Below, in pieces: positions 28,417 through 37,795 of a stretch of 64,000 bases of DNA. Under the pieces are notes generated by a model. It had not been told where the DNA came from and did no database searches. It saw nothing but the letters and a program-made list of their open reading frames with translations. Numbering within the stretch: the first letter of the stretch is position 1; every line of letters begins with the position of its first letter. The DNA is from Oceanirhabdus seepicola (GTDB taxonomy: Bacteria > Bacillota > Clostridia > Clostridiales > Clostridiaceae). Location of the stretch: contig NZ_JAGSOJ010000001.1 in the NCBI RefSeq assembly GCF_023684385.1, forward strand, positions 434,001 to 498,000, given 5' to 3'. The position numbers and the translations under genes are program-made.

Positions 28417-30108
28417 TTATACTTTAAACTTGTCCATTTCATCTACTAATTTTTTAGCTAGTTCTTCTAACCCTATAGCCATGTTAGCTATTTCTTCATT
28501 TCCCATATTCATTTCCTGAATAGATGATGCAATTTCTTCAGTAGCTGCTGACACCTCTTGGGAAGAACTAGATACGCCTAGAACTCTATCACTTACCATT
28601 TCTTTTTTACATATTATATTTTTCACTTCGCTATTAATATTAGTAATTTTAGGAACCATATTTTCCATATCATCTATAACATGTTCCATAGCATTTATTG
28701 AATTAGTTATATTTTCAACTCCGCTATTCAATACATTTTCCATGTTTCCAGATTCTTTTAACATATTTGTTGAATCATCTGTTATATTAACTATTAATTC
28801 ATTAATTTTTTCAGCGGATTCTTTACTCTGTTCTGCTAATTTTCTAATTTCATCAGCTACCACTGAAAATCCTCTACCTGAATCACCTGCTCTGGCGGCT
28901 TCAATAGATGCATTTAATGCTAATAAATTTGTTTGTTCAGCAATGCCATTTATAACAGTTATAATTTCTGTAATCTTATTTACGTTACCCCCAAGTTTAT
29001 CAATCTTATGTCCAAATTCTCCGAAATCAGATTTGAGTTGATTAATCAGGTTTACTATACTGTTCATTTCATTCTTTCCTTTATCAGCTTTCTCTTTAGT
29101 ATCATCTAAATCATTATATACTCTATTCACTTCCTGTGCTAACCCATTAAGATTATTTCCAAAATTATCGAATTCCTTACACACCGTCATCAAAGTATTA
29201 CTCTGTTCATTAATTGTAGAGCTTATTTCCTCAACTGAAGCGGTAATATTTTCTGATGTTGCTGACATCTCTCCTGAAATATTTGCCAAATTATTAGTAG
29301 TTTCTTCAACTTTTGATGAAGAGCCTTTAAGAGTTCCTATCATATTTCTCATAGATTGAATGGTACTTGATGCTCCATTTACAATACCATCAAACTCACT
29401 AGTCATCTTTTGTTCAATCTTTCCAGTAAGATTTCCTTCTCCAATCTTCTCGATTTCATTAGAAAGTACTTTTATCTTCTTTGTTAATAAGAATATAATA
29501 ACCATAATAATCAACATTATTAAAACAGTAAAAATTATCAATATACCAATAATTTCAAGTTCCACAATACCAATTCGCTCTATGATATTTTCAAATTTAT
29601 ACCCTGCGAACCAAACACCAATAATCTCACCTTTAGGATTTTTTATTGGTTTATATCTAGCTACTACCTTGTGTCCTTCAACATCTACAACATCTTTATA
29701 TTCTTCGCCTTCTTTTATCACAATTGTTTGTACCTCTTGTGATAATTTTGTTCCGATGATTCTCTCTCCGTTATTTTTTATATTTGTGGCAACCCTTGTA
29801 TCATTTCTAAATATTGTAACCATAATATCATCTTTCAAGTAGGAATCTAATTTTTCGTTAATCCTCTCTTGCTTCTCCATAGGATTATTTCCTTTATACA
29901 ACATTCCATCTTTAATGTTCCAATCACCCTCATGCTGTTCATCAAATCCGTTATAAATTATATCTGTATATATATTAACTGCCTCTTGCTCTGCTTCCAT
30001 AAACTTATCAGCTATAATCTTTGTCAATACTGCCGCCTGAATAGATAACAAAATAAAGAATATGGCAATTAATCTAAATTTAAAACTCCTAAAAAACTTA
30101 CCTTTCAT
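28417..30108 (-). CDS. Methyl-accepting chemotaxis protein
   Basis: The 563-residue protein has a membrane helix near residues 10-30, a periplasmic-type single Cache-like sensor domain (residues ~35-180) and a second helix (~182-210). A HAMP-like linker and a coiled-coil signalling domain follow. The signalling hairpin tip is recognisable as [38 protein letters not shown]. It relays ligand binding to CheA. No chemotaxis or flagellar gene is nearby, so it is an orphan receptor. The Cache segment contains [12 protein letters not shown] near its end, typical of small-ligand sensors; the ligand is unknown. Confidence 0.95.
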   Translation of the reverse strand: MKGKFFRSFKFRLIAIFFILLSIQAAVLTKIIADKFMEAEQEAVNIYTDIIYNGFDEQHEGDWNIKDGMLYKGNNPMEKQERINEKLDSYLKDDIMVTIFRNDTRVATNIKNNGERIIGTKLSQEVQTIVIKEGEEYKDVVDVEGHKVVARYKPIKNPKGEIIGVWFAGYKFENIIERIGIVELEIIGILIIFTVLIMLIIMVIIFLLTKKIKVLSNEIEKIGEGNLTGKIEQKMTSEFDGIVNGASSTIQSMRNMIGTLKGSSSKVEETTNNLANISGEMSATSENITASVEEISSTINEQSNTLMTVCKEFDNFGNNLNGLAQEVNRVYNDLDDTKEKADKGKNEMNSIVNLINQLKSDFGEFGHKIDKLGGNVNKITEIITVINGIAEQTNLLALNASIEAARAGDSGRGFSVVADEIRKLAEQSKESAEKINELIVNITDDSTNMLKESGNMENVLNSGVENITNSINAMEHVIDDMENMVPKITNINSEVKNIICKKEMVSDRVLGVSSSSQEVSAATEEIASSIQEMNMGNEEIANMAIGLEELAKKLVDEMDKFKV

Positions 30109-30240
30109 TGTATAATCCTCCCCAATTTCATTATGCAGGTTATATTATACTACAAAAAATGGGTTATTTCATAATTTTTTTCAATAAAGAATTTTTTTTC
30201 ATATTTTGCATTCATATTTTACTTAGTCAAGTAGTAAAAA

Positions 30241-30272
30241 AATAAACTATAGATATAAATCTAAAGTTTATT
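30241..30272. terminator. Terminator of aspS
   Basis: AATAAACT.TAGA pairs with TCTA.AGTTTATT and is flanked by T-runs on both strands. It lies 28 bp after the aspS stop. Confidence 0.75.
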
Positions 30273-30299
30273 TTTTTCATGGACTTTTAAAATATCTGA

Positions 30300-31589
30300 T
30301 TATGGCATTAATCTGTTTTTGTCCCTAGTAAACATGGTAGCTTCTCTCACATTCTCAATACCTAAGAATGATGCTGTTATTCTCTCAAGCCCTATTGCCA
30401 AGCCTCCATGTGGGGGCATTCCATATTTAAATGCACTTAAATATCCTTCAAAACTTTCTGGATTTAGTCCCTTCTCTATCATTTTCTCTTTTAATACTTC
30501 ATAGGAGTGTATTCTCTGACCACCAGTTGTTATCTCCAATCCTCTGAATATAAGGTCAAAACTCTTTGTTTCTCCATTTGGAGCAGGCATAGTATACATT
30601 GGTCTTTTCTCCTGTGGATAATGAGTCAAGAATATAAAATCACTTCCATATTTCTCTTTAACATATTCACTTATGAGTTTTTCTCCTTCTGGGTCAAGGT
30701 CTCTCTCAAGATTTGTTTTATTATACTGAGTTTTTAAAATCTCAATAGCTTCACTCAATTTCATTTTCGGTATTTCTTCTCCTATAATAGGAACATTAAC
30801 ATCTAAAAGTTCAACTTCTGCCTTACATTGTTTACAAATATTATGGATTAGATATCTAATTAATCTCTCTTCTAACTCCATTATCTCATATTCATCTTGT
30901 ATAAAACCCATCTCAAGGTCAAGGCTTATAAATTCATTAATATGTCTTTTAGTGTCATGACTCTCAGCCCTATAAACGTGACCTATCTCAAACACCCTTT
31001 CAAACCCTGATGATACCATCATTTGTTTGTAAAATTGAGGACTCTGAGCAAGATAAGCTTTTTCATTGAAATATTTCACTTCAAATAATTCTGTTCCTCC
31101 CTCAGTACCTTCTTTTACAATCTTAGGAGTAAATATTTCTTTGAAACCTTCTCCTCTAAGAAACTCTGCAAAGGACTTAGAAATACACTCCTGTATCTTA
31201 AATATTGCTGCAACCTTTCTATTTCTAAAACTTAGTACTCTGTTGTGTATCATCACATCCAATGATGCTTCAATATTTTCTTTATTTACCTCCATAGGTA
31301 ATTCATGATTCACTTGACTTAACACCATCAAATTACTAACTTGAATTTCCACCTCTTCATTCTTAGCACCACTCTCAGTTACCTCTCCAGTGATTTCTAT
31401 TACACTCTCAACTCTTACACCTTTAATATCGATTTCTTTTGTATTGACAACACATTGCACAACTCCACTTCTATCTCTTAAAAATAAAAATGCTATTTTT
31501 CCCAGTTTTCTCACTCTATGAAGCCATCCTTGTATTCTTACCTGGTTTCCTATATTCTCATTTAAGTTTTCAACTAATGTTCTATTCAT
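30300..31589 (-). CDS. aspS: Aspartyl-tRNA synthetase, archaeal/non-discriminating type
   Basis: The 429-residue class II synthetase lacks the large GAD insertion of bacterial AspRS (~590 aa), so it is the short archaeal-type enzyme. The N-terminal OB fold (VRIQGWLHRVRKLGKIAFLFLRDRSG) is followed by motif 2 (FEIGHVYRAE) and motif 3 (GLAIGLERI). Archaeal-type AspRS in clostridia usually also charges tRNA-Asn with Asp, for later amidation by GatCAB; that specificity cannot be read here. The start has GGAGAG upstream. An extended T-box leader with an apparent Asp (GAC) specifier precedes it, so uncharged tRNA-Asp probably controls it. Confidence 0.92.
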   Translation of the reverse strand: MNRTLVENLNENIGNQVRIQGWLHRVRKLGKIAFLFLRDRSGVVQCVVNTKEIDIKGVRVESVIEITGEVTESGAKNEEVEIQVSNLMVLSQVNHELPMEVNKENIEASLDVMIHNRVLSFRNRKVAAIFKIQECISKSFAEFLRGEGFKEIFTPKIVKEGTEGGTELFEVKYFNEKAYLAQSPQFYKQMMVSSGFERVFEIGHVYRAESHDTKRHINEFISLDLEMGFIQDEYEIMELEERLIRYLIHNICKQCKAEVELLDVNVPIIGEEIPKMKLSEAIEILKTQYNKTNLERDLDPEGEKLISEYVKEKYGSDFIFLTHYPQEKRPMYTMPAPNGETKSFDLIFRGLEITTGGQRIHSYEVLKEKMIEKGLNPESFEGYLSAFKYGMPPHGGLAIGLERITASFLGIENVREATMFTRDKNRLMP

Positions 31590-31642
31590 TTAAATCACTC
31601 TCCATAATTATTTTGTATGATTCAAATTCCGGAATTTTATTT

Positions 31643-31661
31643 GAGTAGTGGCCAACTACTC
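31643..31661. other. Hairpin between T-box and aspS
   Basis: GAGTAGT and ACTACTC form a short perfect dyad about 55 nt upstream of the aspS start, after the last T-box terminator. There is no minus-strand T-run, so it may only structure the leader. Confidence 0.4.
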
Positions 31662-31688
31662 ATTTTTTATAATATTTTTTATAATAAA

Positions 31689-32060
31689 AAAATCGCCTCT
31701 ATAAATTTAGAGACGATTTAAGTTCACTTATATCGCGGTACCACCCTAATTAACTAGATTATCGAATTATTCTAAAGCACCTTTGGTTGCCTCACAAATA
31801 AAATTAGTACACTCCTAAAAAATAAAAAAATCTCACTTCAGTTAAGAAGTGAGATAAATATCCACGGTACCATTCTTATTAACTATTCCATAAAATAGTT
31901 CTCTTGGATCATCTAACGGTGATTAGCCGCGTTACCCTACTAACTGTTTCAGATAACAAGTTCCAGGATGTCTTTCAAAACTATACTTCTTATGGGCTCC
32001 CACCATGCTCCACTCTCTCGTAAGGTTGTAGTTTCTACTCTTCCCTTCATAACAATTGAT
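31689..32060 (-). promoter_or_regulatory. T-box riboswitch with one Stem I and two antiterminator/terminator modules
   Basis: Reading the minus strand: Stem I runs from about 32050 to 31940, with specifier context GAAA-GAC-A at 31970-31972, that is Asp. A first T-box (ATGGTACCGTGGA, 31861-31873) and terminator follow (stem 31830-31854, T-run 31824-31829). A second T-box (AGGGTGGTACCGCG, 31734-31747) and terminator (31689-31719) come next. I see no second Stem I between the modules. The specifier assignment is by analogy with the glyQS leader, where GAAA-GGC-A holds the codon. Confidence 0.88.
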
Positions 32061-32091
32061 TTATTAATTTATTAATTTATTAATTTATTAC

Positions 32092-32120
32092 ATTATATTG
32101 TAATGTCCATATGTTGTCAA
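32092..32120 (-). promoter_or_regulatory. Consensus promoter of the T-box/aspS transcript
   Basis: Minus-strand TTGACA and TATAAT are 17 bp apart, a perfect sigma-A promoter. It is followed by four copies of TAATAAAT-like 8-mers in the initially transcribed region. Confidence 0.85.
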
Positions 32121-32177
32121 CCATTTTCTCAAAATCTTTTGAATCTTTTATACTATCCCCTAGTTTGTCTATCATAT

Positions 32178-33443
32178 CTATTTGTTTTTACAGTCCTTTT
32201 TCTTTAAGTATTTATCTATATCTTTAACCATATTCTCTGGCATTTTTCTTGGTACTGGGAAAACATATGCATTAATGATTTTTTCACTAAAATCCTTTAC
32301 AAAATTCATTGTTTTATAAAGATATTTTGGTGAAAGATAATCTAAAATATCATAACGACTATGTATTTTTGTTGCACCATTTGCACCAAAACGTCCAAAA
32401 TTGACTACTGGTATTCCTTTATCTGCAAAAGGAATACAATCACTAGAATATATACTCTGCTTTACTGTTATAGGAAAACACACTTCTTTAGAAAAATACT
32501 CTATCATATTGCATAAGCTTTCATCACCTGTTACTAAGGCTTTATCCTCTCCAAGTATCGCACCTGCAACATCAACATTTATTCCGAATTTAATTGCTTC
32601 TAATTCTGATTCATGACTTTTCACATAATCCTTACTTCCAAGTAATCCACGTTCTTCTGATCCAAACCATATAAATCTTATAGTACGCTTAGGTGGATTT
32701 TCTAAGTAATGACGTAAAAGTTCCATAATAATAACTGAACCTGCTCCATTGTCATATACCCCTTTACTAAATGGAACACTATCGTAATGTGCCATAATAA
32801 CTACTACTTCTTCTGGATAATCTGTCCCTTTAATATCTGCAATAAGATTATGTGACTCAGCTTCTCCTTCTTCTTGTAAAACAGTTATACGTACTTTACT
32901 ACACTCTAACGCAACCATTTCTAGCGCATCTTTAACTCTAACATTAACCCCAGGAACTTTTCCAAACTCTAAATGTTTTTCTCTAAGCATTCTTTTTTCA
33001 ATATCTGTTTTCTCTTCATCATCTAAAACTGTTCCACTAAAAGTTATAAATCCAACTGCTCCAGCCTTAATTATATTTTCATACTTTTTGATTGTTAGTC
33101 CACCATTTATAAGTACAATTTTGCCTTTTACATTCACTAAATTTATAGGTTCAGCTTGCTCTACATATTCAAAATCGGCAGTTAACCCTTCTTCTTCTGT
33201 GTTACCTGAGAAACCCATTCCTGTAACTGTATATTCTTTATTGAACGGCTCTAAAATTTCTAATTTAGCTTTTTTCATATTATAGCAGCTTACTTTAAAA
33301 GGTTCTAACTTACTTTCCACTCCTAGCGAATTCAATTTCTCCCTTAGAATATTAGCAGCTAACAACTCTTCTTCTGTTCCACTAGTTCTTACGAATCCTA
33401 TTTCTTTTAATAATTCAAATTGTCTTTCTTCAATATTTTTCAT
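32178..33443 (-). CDS. M28 family zinc aminopeptidase-like protein
   Basis: The 421-residue protein shows the M28 metal-binding order: MAHYDSV (His), YDNGAGS (Asp), EERGLLGS (Glu pair), VDVAG (Asp) and a late IHSRYD (His). A PA-domain-like insert lies before them (residues ~90-180, KIVLINGG and AGAVGFITF). It hydrolyses N-terminal residues or peptides with two zinc ions; no signal peptide is visible, so it is probably cytoplasmic. The start is ATG 33443, with GGGGG 7 nt upstream. It is monocistronic between aspS and a methyltransferase gene. Confidence 0.9.
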   Translation of the reverse strand: MKNIEERQFELLKEIGFVRTSGTEEELLAANILREKLNSLGVESKLEPFKVSCYNMKKAKLEILEPFNKEYTVTGMGFSGNTEEEGLTADFEYVEQAEPINLVNVKGKIVLINGGLTIKKYENIIKAGAVGFITFSGTVLDDEEKTDIEKRMLREKHLEFGKVPGVNVRVKDALEMVALECSKVRITVLQEEGEAESHNLIADIKGTDYPEEVVVIMAHYDSVPFSKGVYDNGAGSVIIMELLRHYLENPPKRTIRFIWFGSEERGLLGSKDYVKSHESELEAIKFGINVDVAGAILGEDKALVTGDESLCNMIEYFSKEVCFPITVKQSIYSSDCIPFADKGIPVVNFGRFGANGATKIHSRYDILDYLSPKYLYKTMNFVKDFSEKIINAYVFPVPRKMPENMVKDIDKYLKKKDCKNK

Positions 33444-33529
33444 ATGCAATCCCCCAATATGTAATTATTTATCAAAATCAGTTAATTATATCATATTTGA
33501 ACTTGCCTTAGCTTTATATTCTTAAAGAT

Positions 33530-34309
33530 TTATAGCTTACCTATATACAACCCGTGCAAACCACAACCAACCAAGCTGCTTTCTTCACACGTTAATAGAT
33601 GGTACTCCATCCATTTCTCAAACTCATCATCCTTAAATTCATTAATCTTTGTTGCTAAGGTGCTCATCATACCATCTGTAGTAATATGTTTCTCTTTATT
33701 AACCTTTAACTTATCCATGATTCCTTCTATCTCAGAATATGAAGAAAAGTAGAATACATCTTTCTCATTTCCAAACTCTCTACCTGTTTTATATATGTTA
33801 ATTAACCCTTGGTCATTTATATTATTTTTATCTCTTCCAATCATATTAGCAAACACTGCATATCTATTTATATAGGCCGCCATGAATACTCCATTGGGTT
33901 TTAATACTCTCAAGCATTCTTCAATACACCTAGCTCTGCCTTCATTATCACTTATGTGGTATAAAGGACCCAAGCATATCACAGCATCAAAACTGTTTTC
34001 TTCAAATTCTCTTAGGTCTTTCCCATTGCCAACAACTGCTTTTAACTCTACATTTTTTTCATTAGCTTTATTCCTTATCTCCTCAACATGTTTAGGTACA
34101 ATGTCAACTGCTGTAACATCAACCCCATTTGAAGCCATATGAATTGAATATCTCCCAGTTCCTGCTCCAAGATCTAGGACGTTCATTCCTTTTTTCATAA
34201 ATTCATCTAAATACTTAGTTGTTGTAATAAATTCAATTTGATGTGCCCTATCTTTTATTAACCTGATATCTTCATTATATCGGTCATAATATCTTACTAT
34301 ATTATCCAT
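33530..34309 (-). CDS. SAM-dependent methyltransferase, class I
   Basis: The 259-residue protein has motif I (NVLDLGAGTGRYSIHMA, residues ~40-55), an acidic motif II (VTAVDIV) and the CLGPLYHISD loop (motif IV position). The C-terminus carries an extra ~90 residues seen in Methyltransf_11/25 proteins of Firmicutes. The acceptor is unknown. It begins a run of small enzymes on the minus strand: it lies 30 bp after the deacetylase gene, has GGAGG upstream, and is likely co-transcribed with it. Confidence 0.88.
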   Translation of the reverse strand: MDNIVRYYDRYNEDIRLIKDRAHQIEFITTTKYLDEFMKKGMNVLDLGAGTGRYSIHMASNGVDVTAVDIVPKHVEEIRNKANEKNVELKAVVGNGKDLREFEENSFDAVICLGPLYHISDNEGRARCIEECLRVLKPNGVFMAAYINRYAVFANMIGRDKNNINDQGLINIYKTGREFGNEKDVFYFSSYSEIEGIMDKLKVNKEKHITTDGMMSTLATKINEFKDDEFEKWMEYHLLTCEESSLVGCGLHGLYIGKL

Positions 34310-34338
34310 TTTAACTACCGCCTCCTCACAAACTCTAA

Positions 34339-35127
34339 CTATTTACCAATAATTTCTATAGTCGTTAGTTTCAAAAATTCAAATTTCTTTTCCAAATATC
34401 TGTCAATAATTTCATAAAACAACCTAGTTGTTTTCTCCTGATCATGAATTAATATTATATCAGCTGTCTCATAACAATTTAAGCTCCTGCCTTCATAAGG
34501 AACGTCTTCGTCTATTCTGTGCAGTATTGATTCCTCCTTGTACATTCCATAAGGAGCATCTTTCACATCTAGAAAATACTCCATCTGATCAAAGGTACAA
34601 CGTATATCAATACCCTCCATTAAAGTCTTATCAGAGAAGAATTTGATATTAATCCCCTCAAACTTTGGCTGAATATAACCTAATTCACTTAAAAATTCTT
34701 GTATTGATAACCTCTTATCATTCTTCTCATAAACTGACCATTCACATTTGGGTTTAGACCATTTTCCCTCATATGCTTCTGAGTTTAGATCTCCACCCTG
34801 ATCAAAATGAGGAAATCTGAAAAGCTTCATTGGCCTATCAATATTGCTCTTTATATAAAGCTCTTCGATTATATCATCTGTCTTTTTTATAGAGTCTTTG
34901 CACTCTACTAAAGTCATATTTGAAAAGTATTTGTGATTAAATGAATGATTTCCTATTATGAACCCTTTTCTTATAGCATAAATCACATCTTCTTCATATT
35001 TTATAATATTTTCTCCTATACAAAAGAAAATAGCAGGTATGTTCCTTTCATATAGATAATCTACCTTTTCTCTAAAATCCTTGCTAGGTGCATCATCGAT
35101 CGTTAAATAAACTTTTTTCGTAAGCAT
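34339..35127 (-). CDS. Polysaccharide deacetylase family protein
   Basis: The 262-residue protein has a NodB-type start with TIDDAPS (catalytic base and metal Asp pair) and a HSFNHKYF metal motif about 75 residues later. A third motif (RFPHFDQGG) and a late DIILIHDQ follow. There is no signal peptide, which is unusual for enzymes acting on wall polymers and suggests a cytoplasmic or small-molecule substrate. It overlaps no neighbour but is 30 bp from the methyltransferase gene and 20 bp from the GNAT gene, so the three form a probable operon. Confidence 0.85.
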   Translation of the reverse strand: MLTKKVYLTIDDAPSKDFREKVDYLYERNIPAIFFCIGENIIKYEEDVIYAIRKGFIIGNHSFNHKYFSNMTLVECKDSIKKTDDIIEELYIKSNIDRPMKLFRFPHFDQGGDLNSEAYEGKWSKPKCEWSVYEKNDKRLSIQEFLSELGYIQPKFEGINIKFFSDKTLMEGIDIRCTFDQMEYFLDVKDAPYGMYKEESILHRIDEDVPYEGRSLNCYETADIILIHDQEKTTRLFYEIIDRYLEKKFEFLKLTTIEIIGK

Positions 35128-35147
35128 ATCAAATCTCCCCCCTAACT

Positions 35148-35678
35148 TTATTTCGCCTTTAAATATTTAAGAAAATACAGTGTTAAGTCATCATTATTTT
35201 CACATTGTGTGTATGGTTCTAATTGCTTTCCTTTATACCAAACTCCTGTACCATCAGGTACATATCCTCGTTTTACATACATTCTTTGAGCAGTACCATA
35301 TCCAGAATGTAACCCTACAGACAAAGATACATAATCACAGCTTTCTTTTGCTAGAGCTTCTGTTACATCCATGATTTTACTCCCGACACCTCTTCTTTGG
35401 TATTTAATAAGCACATTAAAATCAACAATTTCAGGAATATTCTTATCCGAAAATGGTCCAACTTTTGTATTTGGAAACAATGTAACATAACCTACAACGT
35501 GTCCCTCTATTTCAGCAACAATAACTTCTATTTCATTATTCAACTTCTGATTATAATAATTATTAAATAGTTCATATGATTTATGCCAATTTTGCTCTTT
35601 AAATCCAGCTACAAAGTCTTCAATATCACTTTCTATTATTGAACGTATAAATAAACTATCATCTTTATAATAAATCAT
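35148..35678 (-). CDS. GNAT acetyltransferase
   Basis: The 176-residue protein has the acetyl-CoA site as VLIKYQRRGVGSKIMDV (motif A, R/Q-x-x-G-x-G) near residues 90-106. It is followed by LSVGLHSGYGTAQRMYVKRGYVPDG, the usual beta5-alpha4 tail. The substrate is unknown. A ribosome site (GGAGGG) precedes the ATG. It leads the GNAT, deacetylase and methyltransferase group; that arrangement hints at modification of one common small molecule but proves nothing. Confidence 0.88.
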   Translation of the reverse strand: MIYYKDDSLFIRSIIESDIEDFVAGFKEQNWHKSYELFNNYYNQKLNNEIEVIVAEIEGHVVGYVTLFPNTKVGPFSDKNIPEIVDFNVLIKYQRRGVGSKIMDVTEALAKESCDYVSLSVGLHSGYGTAQRMYVKRGYVPDGTGVWYKGKQLEPYTQCENNDDLTLYFLKYLKAK

Positions 35679-35774
35679 TGTTATCCCTCCAAATCAATAT
35701 ATCCCCAATAGTCTTGTGGTGAATTACTGTGTTCTGCCAATCAGGCATAAAACGAATCAAGTGCTTTTTTAAAG

Positions 35775-36545
35775 TTAAAATAATTCATCAAGTAAAATAT
35801 AATAATTTATCTTCTCATAATTTGGTTTTATATCTATGAGCTCGAAGAATAAATCTATATATTTCTTATTTTGAAGATTATGTTCTAATGAACGCATACA
35901 CAAAGCAATATCCTGCCATTTATCAGCTATTCCTGCGTCGCCTAGGTCAATAAACCCTGTTACTTTGTTATTATCAAAAAACACATTAGGCAAACAATAA
36001 TCTCCATGTGAAAAAACAAGTTCCTCATCAGGTTGATTTTCAACCAAATAATTATATAATTCTTTTGGAGATTTAAATGGTGTATTTTCTTCCCAATCAC
36101 TCATATCTACTTCATTATTTTCAACTCTTTTTTTCGCAATATTTAATTTATTTTTTAAGGTAGAATCAAATGGACACTCTGCAATATCTACTCCCTGTAA
36201 CATTTTAATTCCTGTTGCTAAAAGTCTAACTAATTTTTCAGGATCGTTAAGATATTTCTCCGAACATGCCATTTCTCCAATGGCCTTTGTCATAAGAAGA
36301 TAATCATATCCTTGTTCTTTGAACTGAGTAACAATTTGAGGGGTAGGCAACCTTTCTTGTAGCCACTGTATCATCTTTTTTTCATGTTCAAATTCAGTAC
36401 TTGACTTTTGTACTTTTAAATACAACACGTTATCGTGATTTGTGAAACAATATACTGATGATTCTGAACATCCAATCGTGTCCCTAATACAGGTCATATC
36501 TTTAATATATTTTTGAATTATCTTTGGAAATTCATTATCTTTCAT
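35775..36545 (-). CDS. Aminoglycoside 3'-phosphotransferase-like kinase
   Basis: The 256-residue protein has APH(3') family marks throughout: catalytic FSHGDYCLPNVFF, metal-binding FIDLGDAGIADKWQDIALC, NWEE/DWEEN-TPFKSPKELY, and the C-terminal YYILLDELF that also ends APH(3')-III enzymes. It therefore probably transfers phosphate from ATP to the 3'-hydroxyl of kanamycin-type aminoglycosides. Sequence is clearly divergent from the acquired enzymes, and codon use matches its neighbours, so it looks like a resident gene. Activity is not shown. Its ATG directly follows the stop of the upstream 396-codon gene, implying translational coupling. Confidence 0.88.
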   Translation of the reverse strand: MKDNEFPKIIQKYIKDMTCIRDTIGCSESSVYCFTNHDNVLYLKVQKSSTEFEHEKKMIQWLQERLPTPQIVTQFKEQGYDYLLMTKAIGEMACSEKYLNDPEKLVRLLATGIKMLQGVDIAECPFDSTLKNKLNIAKKRVENNEVDMSDWEENTPFKSPKELYNYLVENQPDEELVFSHGDYCLPNVFFDNNKVTGFIDLGDAGIADKWQDIALCMRSLEHNLQNKKYIDLFFELIDIKPNYEKINYYILLDELF

Positions 36546-37736
36546 TTATCTCACCCTCATATAAATACACTGAAGATATCTACCTTCAAATTCACTGTAA
36601 TAAGGTTTGTCCACAAATCCCTTTTCCACTAAGTATTCGTTAATAGCTCCAAATATAAGATGCCATAATTCTAAAGCTATTTCATTCTTATCTACACCAT
36701 GTCTCACAGCTGTTATATTTCCAAGCCTATAGCTCATCTCATTAAGAATATCTTTAAGTGTTTCATATATTTCAGAACATATGAATTCTGCAATCTTATT
36801 AAAAACTTCTTCATGATTCTCAGTAAATATTGGTACGTTTATAGTTATTTTTTCATTATTATCTGAATTCACATACCCAAGTCCCATTGAAAAACTTAAT
36901 AATTCTTCATGCTTTCTCTCATTCCCTTTAATATTCCCCGTAGCCAAATGAATCATATAATCACCTAACTCTTTAGCTAATTCATTATTTCTTTTACCTA
37001 TCCATTTAGTATATGCCTTATTTAATTGTTCAACATTTTCAATGTTATTAATTGCTCTATCTACTCTTCTAAAATATCTAAATACATCATTTCTATTCCC
37101 ATCACAGTCACCAAAACTATTAAATCTATATCCATCTATCCACACATTATTGCTGCTGCATAATAATTTATTACTAAATTTATTTAATAACTTGTGATCT
37201 TCATACGCATAAAGAATGAAATCTCTATTTCCTTCATTAACTTTACTTATTTTAAAAAGCCCTTTTTTACTAAAATACTCTAATGCAACTCCATCAAATG
37301 TATAATCACATATAGCATGATAAAACTTCCTCTTCACTGATACCTGATTGAGAGATATTTCTTTTTCCCTAAGAATATTATTGAATTTTTCTTCTAAACT
37401 TATAATTTTATTTCCGATTTTCTCTCCAGCATAATTTATAAAATCTTGAATATTATCAATATCATTAGTTAAAAACAATGTGAAATTAATAGCATAACGT
37501 TCTTGTTCATTTACTTTTATAGCACCTATTCGCTTAAGATCTGAAATCAGCACTAACAAATCTTCACTATCTATAGATAAATTTTCGTCTAACTCTTCTA
37601 CTCCTTGGGAAAATGGTTCTCCCTCAGCAATAAAATATATTAATTCATCAATTCTATTATTTTCATAAACATACCTTGGATTAAATTTATCGTAATCACC
37701 GGGTTCTCCAAATATAAAAAAGTTAAGCTTTTTCAT
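36546..37736 (-). CDS. Unrecognised 396-aa protein coupled to the APH(3')-like kinase
   Basis: No family recognised. The protein is soluble, with no signal or membrane segment. Residues 40-80 (EGEPFSQGVEELDENLSIDSEDLLVLISDLKRIGAI) could be a winged-helix-like module. A middle Trp/Tyr-rich part contains NNVWIDGYRFNSFGDCDGNRNDVF. The C-terminal part is helical (LWHLIFGAINEYLVEKGF). It ends immediately before the kinase ATG, so both are made from one message. It could be a regulator or sensor for the kinase, or an unrelated enzyme; there is no decisive motif. Confidence 0.7.
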   Translation of the reverse strand: MKKLNFFIFGEPGDYDKFNPRYVYENNRIDELIYFIAEGEPFSQGVEELDENLSIDSEDLLVLISDLKRIGAIKVNEQERYAINFTLFLTNDIDNIQDFINYAGEKIGNKIISLEEKFNNILREKEISLNQVSVKRKFYHAICDYTFDGVALEYFSKKGLFKISKVNEGNRDFILYAYEDHKLLNKFSNKLLCSSNNVWIDGYRFNSFGDCDGNRNDVFRYFRRVDRAINNIENVEQLNKAYTKWIGKRNNELAKELGDYMIHLATGNIKGNERKHEELLSFSMGLGYVNSDNNEKITINVPIFTENHEEVFNKIAEFICSEIYETLKDILNEMSYRLGNITAVRHGVDKNEIALELWHLIFGAINEYLVEKGFVDKPYYSEFEGRYLQCIYMRVR

Positions 37737-37795
37737 GTTATCATCCTCTTTTCATTATAAATCCATTTCATATACCCAGTTAGTTGTTTCTAACT

